64,000 nt of DNA from Mycobacterium sp. (GCF_002863225.1 NZ_PKEK01000024.1:62001-126000), one strand, 5' to 3'. Numbered from the stretch's first letter, positions 17,139 to 26,228 are shown. Translations and numbers: made by a program. The notes: generated from the letters alone by a model not told the origin.

Positions 17139-17759
17139 GTGGCTGAATCGAATCTCACCGCTTTGTCGTTGGTGTGCAGCCTGAAACCGTCGCCGGCGCC
17201 CTCGAGTAGCCAGCTCATAGCCGAGCATGTCCAGGCGGAGCTGGGAAAGTACGGCGTCACAAGCGAGACTGTCCGGATCGTGGACCACGACATCAAGCCC
17301 GGCGTCGAGAAGGACATGGGCGATGGTGACCAGTGGCCGGCCATCAGGGACAAGGTGCTCGCCGCCGATATCCTGATCTTCGCGACGCCGACCTGGATGG
17401 GGCAGACGTCCAGTGTCGGGCAACGGGTGCTCGAACGCCTCGATGCTGAACTCGCCGAAACCGACGACGAGAACCGGCCGATACTGCTTGGCAAAGTCGC
17501 TCTTGTCGCGGTGGTGGGCAACGAAGACGGCGCCCACCACATCGTCGCCGATGTGTTCCAGGCGCTCAACGACGTCGGCTTCACCATTCCCGCCCAGGGT
17601 TGTACGTACTGGAACGGCCCCGCGATGGGCAAGACCGATTACAACGACCTCGACGAGGTGCCGGAGTCGACGGCGTCGGCGACCGCGAACGCCGCCCGCA
17701 ATGCGGCGCACCTGGCGCGCAGTTTGGCAAAAACGCAGTATCCGCCGTACCCGTCCTAG
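17139..17759 (+). CDS. Flavodoxin/NADPH-dependent FMN reductase-like protein
   Basis: 206 residues from GTG at 17139 with GAAGGGAC as ribosome-binding site. The flavodoxin-like fold is indicated by the N-terminal strand and phosphate loop (LSLVCSLKPSPAPSSSQLIAEHV), DILIFATPTWMGQTSSVGQRVLERLD in the middle (FMN ring-binding region) and ALVAVVGNEDGAHH. It should bind FMN and pass electrons or reduce quinones in the cytoplasm. Divergent from the F420-dependent LLM gene and followed after 34 bases by an enoyl-CoA hydratase gene on the same strand. Confidence 0.8.
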   Translation: MAESNLTALSLVCSLKPSPAPSSSQLIAEHVQAELGKYGVTSETVRIVDHDIKPGVEKDMGDGDQWPAIRDKVLAADILIFATPTWMGQTSSVGQRVLERLDAELAETDDENRPILLGKVALVAVVGNEDGAHHIVADVFQALNDVGFTIPAQGCTYWNGPAMGKTDYNDLDEVPESTASATANAARNAAHLARSLAKTQYPPYPS

Positions 17760-17793
17760 CGTCCGGGGTGCGGCGTTACTTTACGGTTGCCTC

Positions 17794-18600
17794 ATGCCCG
17801 CCGTGACATTGGAAACGCTCGAAGACAACATCGCCGGCGTGACGTTGAACCGCCCGGACCGGCTGAATGCCATCGACGGCTCGTTGATCAACGAATTCGA
17901 TCAGGCACTCGATGCGCTCAGCAGCGGTGAATTCCGGGCTGCGGTCCTGACCGGCGCCGGCCGCGGCTTCTGCGCGGGGGCAGACCTGAGCGGCACCGGA
18001 GAAGCCTGGACGAAGAACGCTCCGCACACCCCGGCGTACAAGGTGAACTACGACGCCCAAGTCCGGCTGGCCGACCTGTACACCCGGCTCTACGAGTTGC
18101 CGATACCGGTGATCGCCGCGGTCAACGGTGTCGCGGTCGGCGGCGGGCTGGCCTTCGCGCTGCACTCCGACATCCGGATCGGTTCGGAGAACGCCCGATT
18201 CGGGTCGGTGTTCATCAAGGCCGGCTTCTCGTCGATGGACATGGGCACGAGCTACCTGCTGCCCAAGATCGTCGGGGCAGGCGTCGCACGGGAGTTGATG
18301 CTGACCGGTCGGATCATCGATGCGGACGAGGCTTATCGGATCAAGCTCGTGCATGAGGTGGTGCCGGCCGACGAGTTGATGACGGCAGCGTTGACCAAGG
18401 CCCGCTCGATCATCGACAACAACGCTTTCGGGGTGTGGCAGACCAAGATCGGGCTGAACGCCGCGCTGGACGCACCGAGCCTGCGGCATGCGATCGAGAT
18501 CGAGAATCGAACCCAGATCCTGACCGGGTTCACCAACAATCCGACCGAGGCCGCCCGGGCGCACATGGAGAAGCGACCGCCGGTGTGGGATTCGATGTAG
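17794..18600 (+). CDS. Enoyl-CoA hydratase/isomerase (crotonase) family protein
   Basis: 268 residues. Crotonase signatures are present: GRGFCAGADLSG (first oxyanion-hole strand) near residues 50-62 and NGVAVGGGLAFALHSDIRIGSENARFG near residues 110-140, which supply the CoA-thioester oxyanion hole. The canonical catalytic glutamates are not obvious at the usual positions (the FSSMDMGTSYLLPKIVG segment has Asp), so it may act on a different CoA ester than classical enoyl-CoA. Start ATG at 17794. Same strand as the flavodoxin-like gene. Convergent with the LLM gene at 18625. Confidence 0.85.
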   Translation: MPAVTLETLEDNIAGVTLNRPDRLNAIDGSLINEFDQALDALSSGEFRAAVLTGAGRGFCAGADLSGTGEAWTKNAPHTPAYKVNYDAQVRLADLYTRLYELPIPVIAAVNGVAVGGGLAFALHSDIRIGSENARFGSVFIKAGFSSMDMGTSYLLPKIVGAGVARELMLTGRIIDADEAYRIKLVHEVVPADELMTAALTKARSIIDNNAFGVWQTKIGLNAALDAPSLRHAIEIENRTQILTGFTNNPTEAARAHMEKRPPVWDSM

Positions 18601-18624
18601 CCGTTGGGCTTTGGCGGTCGCCCG

Positions 18625-19491
18625 CTAGGCTTTGGCGATCACATTCTCGGCGAACATCTCCAAGTTGCGAATCTTGCTGTCCAGCGGTTCGCTGTCGGGC
18701 CCCATGATGTAGGGGATCCGGAAGCCGACGATCACGTCGGTGACGCCTTTGTCCTCGAGGCGTTTCACGCCGTCGAGAGTGAAGCCGTCCACCGAGATCA
18801 CGTGGATCTCGAATGGTCCGGTCTTGCCCTCCTCTTCGCGAAGTTCATTGAGTCGCTTGAGAAGTCGGTCGAGCTCGGCTGGGTCGCCACCGCCGTGCAT
18901 CCAGCCGTCGGCGCGGGCGGCCCGTCGTAGCGCAGCGTCGGCGTGGCCGCCGATGAGGATAGGGATGGGTTGTGTCGGAGCCGGAGTCATCTTGGTCTTG
19001 GGGATGTCGTAGAACTCGCCGTGGAATTCGAAGTAGTCGCCGGTGGTCAGGCCCCGGATGATCTCGATACATTCATCCATTCGCTTGCCGCGCTTGGCAA
19101 ACGGCACGCCCATCAACTCGTAGTCCTCCGGCCACGGGCTGGTGCCCACGCCGAGCCCGACCCGGTTGCCGATCAGCGCGGCCAGCGAACCGGCCTGCTT
19201 GGCCACCAGGGCAGGCGGGCGGATCGGGAGCTTGAGTACGAAGAAGTTGAACCGCAGCGTCGACGTCACCGCACCCAGCGCAGCGGTCAGCACGAACGTC
19301 TCGATGAAAGCTTTGCCGTCGAGAAATTCGCGATCACCGTCCGGGGTATAGGGATACTTCGAATCCGACTCGAACGGGTACGCGACGCTGTCCGGGATGG
19401 TCATGCTGGCGTAGCCGGCCGCCTCCGCGGCCTTGGCCAGCGGGATGTAGTACGCCGGATCTGTCATGGCCTCCGCGTAGCTGAATCGCAC
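18625..19491 (-). CDS. F420-type LLM-class oxidoreductase
   Basis: 288 residues from GTG at 19491, chosen because AGGAG lies at ideal distance; the upstream ATG at 19530 has none. Luciferase-like TIM barrel pattern: FSYAEAMTDPAYYIPLAKAAEAAGY, SMTIPDSVAYPFESDSKYPYT, and RVGLGVGTSPWPEDYELMGV with IPILIGGHADAALRRAAR in the second half. These fit F420-dependent mycobacterial oxidoreductases. By position it corresponds to the LLM gene next to the FMO-like gene in M. tuberculosis (Rv0940c from memory). The substrate is unknown. Confidence 0.85.
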   Translation of the reverse strand: MRFSYAEAMTDPAYYIPLAKAAEAAGYASMTIPDSVAYPFESDSKYPYTPDGDREFLDGKAFIETFVLTAALGAVTSTLRFNFFVLKLPIRPPALVAKQAGSLAALIGNRVGLGVGTSPWPEDYELMGVPFAKRGKRMDECIEIIRGLTTGDYFEFHGEFYDIPKTKMTPAPTQPIPILIGGHADAALRRAARADGWMHGGGDPAELDRLLKRLNELREEEGKTGPFEIHVISVDGFTLDGVKRLEDKGVTDVIVGFRIPYIMGPDSEPLDSKIRNLEMFAENVIAKA

Positions 19492-19556
19492 ACCGTCTCC
19501 TTCGCCGAGTTGGCTTCCACTACTCGGCAAATACTAGATATGCAGTGTTCTGGCGG

Positions 19557-20315
19557 CTAGAGACGGTTTTCGGGGCCGATGATCGCCCACACCGTCTTGC
19601 CGGACGGCGTGGGTGAGCAACCCCACGCGCGGCAGACCGACGCGACAATCGCCAGGCCGGAGATTCGGTCGGCGCCGCGGCGCGGGTCCTCATGGCGCGC
19701 AGCCGGCGTCGAGCTGTCATCGCGAACCGAAACCGTGAGCGCGTCGCCGTCGGTCTCCAGCGCCAGCACCAGCCCGCCGGAGGTGTGCTGCAGAACGTTC
19801 TCGACGAAAACGTTGGCCGCGACGGTCGCAATCGGTGCGCGGTCCCTGAACGACCACTCGGAGAGTTGCCGTGCGACAAATTCACGGGCCGTTCGAAGGC
19901 TGGCTAGCGTCGCCGGCAGCTCCGTGCTCGCCCGTGATACGGCACGGTGAGTGTCGGGGCGGAGTGCTGTCAACGCGGCCCCGGTCGTGGGATGTATCTG
20001 GATGTAGCGTGTTATTCCGTTGCGTGCCATAATCTTTCGCCGCTCGGCATCGGCGCAGACCAGGTGAATGGGGGTGGCGGGCCAAGTGCCGACCAGCCAG
20101 CGGGCACTGGTGAATACGGCCAACGCCGACAGTGCCGGCACGTCGAGGCCGTTGACGTCGACGAGAACGGCAGAAGGCTCGTCCAGCGCGGCCTTGACGA
20201 TCGCGTCGCGGAGTCGCAGATAGGTGCTGCTGTCGACGATGCCGCGAACCGTGAGCAGGCAGGCAGTTCCGGCCGCGCGTTCCGAGACCGTCAGGGGGCT
20301 GACCTGGTTAGCCAT
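19557..20315 (-). CDS. STAS-HATPase fusion, anti-sigma/anti-anti-sigma type regulator
   Basis: 252 residues. Residues about 10-115 form a STAS domain (TVRGIVDSSTYLRLRDAIVKAAL, then VDVNGLDVPALSALAVF, where a serine aligns with the phosphorylated serine of SpoIIAA-type proteins although the usual Asp-Ser-Ser-Gly is changed). Residues about 135-250 form a GHKL ATPase of the RsbW/SpoIIAB type (VAANVFVENVLQHTSGG is the N box; SVRDDSS the G1 box). The protein thus joins an antagonist to an anti-sigma kinase, suggesting partner switching with a sigma factor elsewhere. A coupled 17-codon reading frame precedes it. Confidence 0.72.
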   Translation of the reverse strand: MANQVSPLTVSERAAGTACLLTVRGIVDSSTYLRLRDAIVKAALDEPSAVLVDVNGLDVPALSALAVFTSARWLVGTWPATPIHLVCADAERRKIMARNGITRYIQIHPTTGAALTALRPDTHRAVSRASTELPATLASLRTAREFVARQLSEWSFRDRAPIATVAANVFVENVLQHTSGGLVLALETDGDALTVSVRDDSSTPAARHEDPRRGADRISGLAIVASVCRAWGCSPTPSGKTVWAIIGPENRL

Positions 20316-20361
20316 CAGCGGTCCAGCCTCCGACGATGAGCGTGCTGTTGCTGGTTGCCAT
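20308..20361 (-). CDS. Possible 17-residue leader peptide coupled to STAS-HATPase gene
   Basis: A short frame MATSNSTLIVGGWTADG starts at the ATG at 20361 behind a strong GGGGGA site six bases away and stops at 20308, overlapping the start of the STAS-HATPase gene by eight bases. The regulator's own ATG has GGAGG about 11 bases upstream, inside this frame. It may serve only for translational coupling. No homology is recognised. Confidence 0.35.
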   Translation of the reverse strand: MATSNSTLIVGGWTADG

Positions 20362-20426
20362 AGTTTTTCCCCCGACGCGATGGCTACCCATTGCGCCGAG
20401 CAGGCAATCTTGGCCGGATGCGGCGG

Positions 20427-21599
20427 TTAGATGAGCTGCGGGTGCGCCAGCGGGTAAGGGGGCGCACCAACCCCGGCGATGGAGTGTGTGCCCTGCGGCG
20501 TGAGTTCGGTGATACGGGCGGCGGCGCTGGTGTCACCCACCGTCACAGTCAGCGCGCGAGCCCGCACCAGCTCGGCCGGAATTGCATCGAAAACCGTTCC
20601 CTGCCAATGGTATTGCCCGTCAAACGGTTCGATTCGTCCGGTGAGTGCAACCCGGACGTGTTCGGTGGTGTCGGCGGCGGTCAGGGTCGCCGGCCCGTCG
20701 TAGCTGTCCGCGTCCGCGGTGCGGTACGACGACAGCTCGAATGCAGAGCTATCGACGTGCAACGCCGGTGCCCGCAGGTGAACCCGCTCGTTGAACACGC
20801 CTTGGGCACTGCGCCGGGCCTCGATGCGGGTGTTGTCACCCAGCAGGGACAGGCAATCGACGATATAGCGCATCGAGGCGGTGAAATCCCGGCCGCCGAT
20901 GGTGAAGTAGTTGGGGAATCCGTGCACCGCCACCCCGAGGTAGGGTTCGGCGCCCTCGATCCATGTCTGTTGGACGGTCCGGCCGCGGGAACCGACCAGT
21001 GCGGTGGCCGGCAGCGCCGCGCGTACGGCGAACCCGGTGCCGTAAATGATCGCGTCGGCGTCGTGATGGACACCGTCGACGGTGCGGACACCGACCGCGG
21101 TCACCTCTTCGATCGGCGAGCGGACCACCTCGACACGGCGCCGGAACAGCGACCGTTTGGGCCGCGAGACGTAGCGCCGGGGTGGCAGGGGGAATACCTC
21201 GAGCCTTGCGCCCGATGCGGCCATCCGCTCGATCAGCGCGCCGGCGGCAGAGTCGGCGCCGAGCACCGCGACCCGTTTGCCGGCTGGATCGAAGTAGGCG
21301 TTGGGCATCGCGGCATGCATCGCGGTGCCGCGAAAATCCCTGCGGCCGAACACGTCGGGGACCAGCGGGACGAACGGCGACTCAGACGCGATCACGACGC
21401 GGCCACGGCAGGTTTCGCCGTCCTCGGTGGTCAGCGTCCAGGTATCGGTCTCGTCGTCGAACACCGAGCTGACCACGTCGCGGTCGAAGATCACGAAGTC
21501 GTGGATGCCGGCCGCCAGCAGCTCGGTTGCGGCGTCGCCGTCGCCGACCAGGACGACAGCGTGCACACGCTCGGTCACAGGAACCGGGTGCGCGTCCAT
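20427..21599 (-). CDS. Short FAD-monooxygenase-like protein with C-terminal DUF4873-type domain
   Basis: 390 residues. It looks like a Baeyer-Villiger/flavin-monooxygenase protein that has lost part of its FAD domain: the first strand (AVVLVGDGDAATELLAAG) lacks the usual GxGxxG loop, and after DFVIFDRD the next 80 or so residues of typical enzymes are absent. The NADP loop (RVAVLGADSAAG) and the ATGT-like hinge (IIYGTGFAV) remain. The last 90 residues (YDGPATLTAADTTEHVRVALTG) resemble DUF4873. Start ATG 21599 overlaps the diiron gene by 25 bases; GTG at 21578 gives a 4-base overlap and is also possible. Confidence 0.7.
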   Translation of the reverse strand: MDAHPVPVTERVHAVVLVGDGDAATELLAAGIHDFVIFDRDVVSSVFDDETDTWTLTTEDGETCRGRVVIASESPFVPLVPDVFGRRDFRGTAMHAAMPNAYFDPAGKRVAVLGADSAAGALIERMAASGARLEVFPLPPRRYVSRPKRSLFRRRVEVVRSPIEEVTAVGVRTVDGVHHDADAIIYGTGFAVRAALPATALVGSRGRTVQQTWIEGAEPYLGVAVHGFPNYFTIGGRDFTASMRYIVDCLSLLGDNTRIEARRSAQGVFNERVHLRAPALHVDSSAFELSSYRTADADSYDGPATLTAADTTEHVRVALTGRIEPFDGQYHWQGTVFDAIPAELVRARALTVTVGDTSAAARITELTPQGTHSIAGVGAPPYPLAHPQLI

Positions 21600-22471
21600 C
21601 CGCGGCGCGCCAGCGGACCCATCAACCCGACTTCGGACAAGAACGTCGCCAGCGGAGCGAACCCCGCCACCTGGACTTCGCGGCGGTGCGCACTGTTGCG
21701 CTCAGTCCGGCGAGCCTCACGGGCGTCCAGCCCGGCCCGCGCGTACTGAACCTTGTTGGTGAACAGGTAGCGGAAGAACCAGCCGCCCAAGCCGTTGACG
21801 TTGCCGACGAACCAGCGCTCGGCACGGCGCATCTGCGGCGACCGCTTACGCAACCCGTCGCGGGCGAACTGGATGTGGCGGGCCTCCTCCGTCACGTGAA
21901 TTCGCATGAGCCGCTGAATGATTGGCTGCAAATCGGGATCGTCCATCATCTGCCGCTGCAGCGAGTCGAAGATCTCCTCGCCGATCAGCGCGGCCACCCA
22001 CAGCACCGAGCCGCGGAAGAAGAACGGCAACGTGTTGATGACCATCCGGTGATAGAGCCGAGGGCGTACCGGCTTGGCGCCGACCCGCTCAATGGCCTTG
22101 CCGAACATCACCATGTGCCGGGTCTCGTCACCCAGTTCGGTCAGCGCGTAATGGGTGGCGCTGCTGGTGGGATCGGTGTGCATGATCTTGCGCAGCAGCG
22201 CCTGATTGAGGATGTTCTCGAACCAGATGCCGGCCGACAGTGTGTTCACCAGTTCCTGGCGGGACAATTCGATGCGCTGAGCACGAGTCATGTTGTCCCA
22301 CAGCGCCGTTCCGTATAGCGACACCACCCTGGGTGGCAGGTAGAACTTGTCCGGGTCCAGGGGTGCGTCCCAGTCGATGTCGACAACCGGCTCGTAGGAC
22401 TTCTTGACCGAACCTTTGAGTAGCCGTTCGGCGAAGTCTTCACGACCGCCTGGCTTCACCGCACTGGTCAT
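21575..22471 (-). CDS. AurF-like diiron oxygenase
   Basis: 298 residues from the ATG at 22471, which has AAAGGGTG upstream; an extension to 22579 would cross the next promoter region. The ferritin-like diiron ligands are visible as two E-x2-H motifs (LGDETRHMVMFG and VTEEARHIQFARDG), with other acids in the ENILNQALL and GEEIFDSL helices. This matches the p-aminobenzoate N-oxygenase (AurF) family, which oxidises amines or other substrates with a mu-oxo diiron centre. It is coupled to the downstream FMO-like gene, so the two likely act on one substrate. A PlsC/fatty-acid desaturase role is less likely. Confidence 0.8.
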   Translation of the reverse strand: MTSAVKPGGREDFAERLLKGSVKKSYEPVVDIDWDAPLDPDKFYLPPRVVSLYGTALWDNMTRAQRIELSRQELVNTLSAGIWFENILNQALLRKIMHTDPTSSATHYALTELGDETRHMVMFGKAIERVGAKPVRPRLYHRMVINTLPFFFRGSVLWVAALIGEEIFDSLQRQMMDDPDLQPIIQRLMRIHVTEEARHIQFARDGLRKRSPQMRRAERWFVGNVNGLGGWFFRYLFTNKVQYARAGLDAREARRTERNSAHRREVQVAGFAPLATFLSEVGLMGPLARRGWTRTRFL

Positions 22472-22582
22472 CGTTGACACCCTTTCGTCGGCGCTAGACG
22501 AGACGGTAAGCAGGCTGGCGAAAGATGTCAATACTTGCGGTACCGGATACTTCGGGTAACGCGTCAGGGGACCGCGCAATGC

Positions 22583-22625
22583 CAGGGGAATCCCTGTATC
22601 GCGGGCGGTTCGACATGGTTACCGT
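22583..22625 (+). promoter_or_regulatory. Regulon promoter copy 1 (palindrome + -10) for 22661 gene
   Basis: The palindrome CAGGGGAATCCCTG spans 22583-22596, followed by TATC (22597-22600), 19 bases, and the -10 element TACCGT (22620-22625). The same layout recurs seven more times up to 36.5 kb. The palindrome centre falls near -42.5 relative to the expected transcription start around 22632, which leaves a short leader containing an AGGAGG site. Confidence 0.65.
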
Positions 22626-22660
22626 CATCAACCGGGGGTCGGGTACAAGGAGGACCTGCC

Positions 22661-23029
22661 GTGGCAATCCGGAGAAGTGTTCGGCTGGCCGCGGTGCTCG
22701 CTGTAGCTGCGGTGGCATCGGCGGGTCCGGTTTCGGCCGCGCCGCTGGAAGGCACCTACACCATGGTCAGTACCGGCCCGAACGCCCTGCGTCCAGTAGA
22801 GGTCACGCTGTCGTCATGCGGCGCAGGATGCACGCATTGGCAGGTCAGCGGCGCCAGCGGATCGCTGGACCTCCATCTGCAAGGCAACCGATGGGTCGGA
22901 GACGTCAACGAGTTCGGCGGTTCGGTGTCCTTCGACAAGGATTCGCTGCAGGGAGTCAATGACATGGGTGCGCCGTCGCCCGAACAGCAACATCTGGTCG
23001 TTCCCTTCTCGTTGACAAAGAGCGGGTGA
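22661..23029 (+). CDS. Small secreted protein, CGxxCxH/DLHxQ family (paralogue 1)
   Basis: 122 residues from GTG at 22661, which has a perfect AGGAGG seven bases upstream. A signal peptide covers residues 1-27 (LAAVLAVAAVASAG, cleavage near VSAAP). The mature domain has Cys53, Cys57 and His59 in CGAGCTH, then LDLHLQGNRWVG. The same framework occurs in the proteins at 26659-27021 and 36033-36407, and all three genes have the same promoter type. No function is known; the two cysteines may form a disulfide outside the membrane. The longer reading from 22535 would translate the promoter. Confidence 0.72.
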   Translation: MAIRRSVRLAAVLAVAAVASAGPVSAAPLEGTYTMVSTGPNALRPVEVTLSSCGAGCTHWQVSGASGSLDLHLQGNRWVGDVNEFGGSVSFDKDSLQGVNDMGAPSPEQQHLVVPFSLTKSG

Positions 23030-23144
23030 CTGCGGCCACAGTGTGCTCTTAGCAAACTCAAATCATGTTCGAAAACACATCCCTCCTGTGGATTCACTGT
23101 AGGTTGTCTGCCAGATTGCGGACGGCTCTCACAGGGGGTTGCTG

Positions 23145-25896
23145 GTGCGGCGCGGCGAATCCCACGCAGTGCACGAATTTCTCGCGCGCGCGTCCGCCGG
23201 ACCTGCGAGAATTGTCGTCGAAGGCGAAGCCGGCATTGGCAAGACGACCTTCCTGATCGACGTTGCCGAAGCGGCCGCAGCTCGAGGTTTCCGGGTGCTG
23301 TCAACGGGCGGGGCGCTCACCGAAGCTCGATACGCCTATGCCGCGGTAGCCGACTTGCTGGACACGGTCGACCCGGCAGTCCTGTCTGACCTACCTCTGG
23401 TGCAGCGGACCGCGCTGGAACGGGTGCTACCGCTGGCTGGTGACGGGCCCCCCACCAACGAGCGGACCGTCGCCGCGGCGTTCTTGTCCGTGCTGCAGCA
23501 TCACAGTTTCGACACCCCGGTCCTGGTGAGCATCGACGACGCGCAGTGGCTGGATGTCTCCAGTCAGGTGGTGTTCGGTTATGCGGCGCGCCGACTCACC
23601 GGCCGGATCGGGGTTGCGGCCAGTGTGCGACTCGGCCAGCCCCGGCACGGCGAAACGCCCTCCTGGCTGACGTTCGCTCGTCCCGACTCAACCGCGCGAA
23701 TCAGGCTGCAGCCACTCGCGCTTGGTGGTCTGCACGCATTGGTTTCGCAGCGGCTGGGACACACCCTGCCGCGGCCGGTGATCACCCGCATTCACGAGAT
23801 CTCCGGTGGCAACCCGTTTTTCGCGCTCGAGCTGGCCCGCTCGGTTGCCGAGGAGCCATCCCGCAGCCTGGTCGACCTTCCGGATTCGCTGGCCGTGTTG
23901 GTGCGCCAGCGAATCGGCCGGCCCGATGACGAGCTCAGTGCGGTGCTGTTAGCCGCCTCGTGCGCGACGACTCCGACGATCGAACGCGTCAGCCGCGCCG
24001 CCGATCTGACCGCCGACCGCGTGGTCGAAGTCGTCGAGTCGATCGGAGCCTCCGGAGTCGTCGAGTTGAACGGTAACGAGGTTCGGTTCTGCCACCCGTT
24101 GTTCGCCAGCGGCGTTTACACCGGGGCGACCCCGCCGCAGCGGCGAGCATGCATCGCCGGCTCGCGGACACCGTCGAAGAACCCGAACTGCGGGCGCGCC
24201 ATCTGGCGCTGGCTGCCACCACCGGCGACCCGGCCACGCTGGAGGCTCTCGACCGCGCCGCCGAAGTCACTGCGGCGCAGGGCGCCCCGGCGGTGGCGGC
24301 GGAACTGATCGAGCTGGCGATCAAACTCGGCGGCGACACGCCCTTGCGGCGCATCCGCGCTGCGGAGCAACACTTCCGCTCTGGTGCGCTCGACCGGGCA
24401 GGCGCGCGCCTGCGATCGACGGTCGATCGACTGGAGCCGGGGAGCACGCTGCGCTGTGCAGGCCTGATGCTGCTCGCCGCGGTCACCGGGCTCGACGAGA
24501 GCATGGCCGCGGCCGTGGCGGCGCTGAACCAGGCGGTCGATGAAACCGATGATCCCGTTCTGCAGTTGCAGGGCCGACTAATTCTCACGCCCGCGACGGC
24601 TTTGATCGGGCAGATGGCAGATGCCGTCGACCACGCGCGCGTCGCGGTAGCCGAGGCGGAGCGGCTGGGCATCGATGGCCTGCTCAGCCAGGCCCTGGCG
24701 ATGCGGGTGACGGTTTACTTCCTGCACGGTCTCGGGTTCGACCGGCCGGCGATGCAGCGAGCGCTGGAGTTGGAAACTCCGGGTGGCTGGGCGGGCGCCA
24801 CCTTCCAGGCCACCGCGGTCGCGGCGGTAGCCGCTGCCTGGGACGGGGACCTGATGACCGCCCGCGAGCGGATGCACAAGGTGCAGCGTCAGTATCTGCA
24901 CGAGGGCAACGAGGTCGACATTCTTTGGGTCGCGCACCACGCGACGATGATCGACCTGTGGCTGGGCCGCTACCGTGAGGCCGCCGCAACGGCCGACGAC
25001 GCCGTACAGCGCGCCGAGCAATTGGGCGGTAAACACATGCTGACCACCGCGTGGACCTGTCAGGCCGCGGCGGCCGCCTACGCCGGCCGCGAGGATGAAA
25101 CACGCAAAGCGGCGCGGGCCGCGATCGACGCGGCGCGGACCATCGGAACCGAGTTCCTGGTGGGTGCTGCCATTACGACGCTCGGATTCGTCGAGGTGTC
25201 CCTGGGCAATTACGCGGACGCGCTCGCGGAGCTGGGGCCGCTGCTTGCATCGTTCGACTCCGAGCACGGCACCGAGATCATGGTCGGCAGCTACCTACCC
25301 GACGCCATCGAGGCGTTGACCGCGCTCGGGCGTCTCGATGAGGCCGACCCGCTCGTCGCCGCCTTGGAGACCAACGGGGCTCAGCATGATCGGGCCTGGA
25401 TGCTGGCGGCGGGTGCCCGCGGCCGGAGTCATGTGCTGGCGGCCCGGGGCGATCTCGACGCCGCCGAGGATGCCGCGCACGAAGCGGTACGCCACCATCA
25501 GCGATTGCCAATGCCTTTCGAGCTGGCGCGCACCCAGTTGCTGCTCGGCCAGCTGCAACGGCGCCGGCGTCGTAAGCAGGCGGCCGAGGCGACCTTGTGT
25601 GCTGCGCTCGAGACATTCGACCGGCTGGGCGCGCCGCTGTGGTCTCGGCGCACTCGGATCGAATTGGAACGGCTGAACGTGCCGGTCGCCGACAGCGATG
25701 GGCTGACCGCGGCCGAGCGCCGGGTCGCTGAGCTTGCGGCGTCCGGCATGTCGAACAAACAGATCGCCGCGGAGCTGTTCATCGCGCCCAAAACTGTGGA
25801 GATGAACCTCAGCAGCGTGTACCGGAAGCTCGGCATCCGGTCTCGCAGTGGCCTCGCCGGAGCGCTGAAACAGGGAATTCCCAGGGAAAGCCCTGA
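23145..25896 (+). pseudogene. LAL/MalT-like LuxR-family ATPase regulator, frameshifted
   Basis: Large LuxR-family regulator. The first half has an AAA/STAND ATPase (Walker A GEAGIGKTT, Walker B VLVSIDDAQWLD); the middle is helical TPR-like; the end is a LuxR helix-turn-helix (LTAAERRVAELAASGMSNKQIAAEL, KTVEMNLSSVYRKLG) at about 25700-25845. The coding frame changes at about 24146: the ATPase frame reads ...PPQRRA and then nonsense to 24308, while the rest resumes one frame away at MHRRLADTVEEPE. One base appears missing. The second frame has no stop until 26374, inside other genes; a further one-base shift near 25857 would end the protein at NSQGKP and the TGA at 25894. GTG 23145 has AGGGGG upstream. 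It may be a true pseudogene, two coupled halves, or an assembly error. Confidence 0.7.
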
Positions 25897-25924
25897 TTAT
25901 TTCCAGCCCTTGCCCGGGTACCGT
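25882..25924 (+). promoter_or_regulatory. Regulon promoter copy 2 for 25932 gene
   Basis: Palindrome CAGGGAAAGCCCTG (25882-25895), then ATTA in place of TATC, 19 bases from 25900, and -10 TACCGT (25919-25924). It overlaps the 3' end of the LuxR-family gene. The predicted transcription start is at about 25931-25932, the first base of the next gene, so that transcript is probably leaderless. A perfect 10-bp palindrome GGGAATTCCC directly precedes it (25873-25882). Confidence 0.55.
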
Positions 25925-25931
25925 CATACGC

Positions 25932-26207
25932 GTGTCCAGTACCGGCGCGACAGAACCCTGCTTCCTGGTGGAGTGGTATCAGCCCGACTTGGCGACGATG
26001 CCGTTCGACCGTGCCGTCGACCGGCTCAAGCAGGTGACCAGCGCGCTGCGGGTCCGGCTCCTGGGAGCATTGACCGCGCCCACCGACGAGACCTTCTACG
26101 GCGTACTTGCCGCAGACTCTGCCGAGGATGCAATCGAGGCTTGTCGTCAGGCCGGTTGGCACACCGATCGCGTCACCGCTGTGCGGCGCGCCCAGATCAC
26201 CGCCTGA
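25932..26207 (+). CDS. DUF4242-like small cytoplasmic protein
   Basis: 91 residues from GTG at 25932. There is no signal peptide. The pattern FLVEWYQPDLATMPFDRAVDRL, then APTDETFYGVLAADSAEDAIEACRQAG, matches the ferredoxin-like DUF4242/nickel-binding-like family, whose typical sentence is an N-terminal strand followed by a C-terminal AGLPADRI-type helix. The function is unknown. There is no ribosome-binding site, and the -10 element ends seven bases before the GTG, which points to leaderless translation. It lies just after the frameshifted regulator and carries the regulon promoter. Confidence 0.7.
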   Translation: MSSTGATEPCFLVEWYQPDLATMPFDRAVDRLKQVTSALRVRLLGALTAPTDETFYGVLAADSAEDAIEACRQAGWHTDRVTAVRRAQITA

Positions 26208-26228
26208 TTCAACGGCGCGGCCGGATGC

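Noticed and set aside
23040..23138. A ninth regulon promoter ahead of the LuxR-type gene
   Set aside because: Only a weak ATCCCTCCTGTGG half-like sequence is present and it lacks the TATC and spacing.
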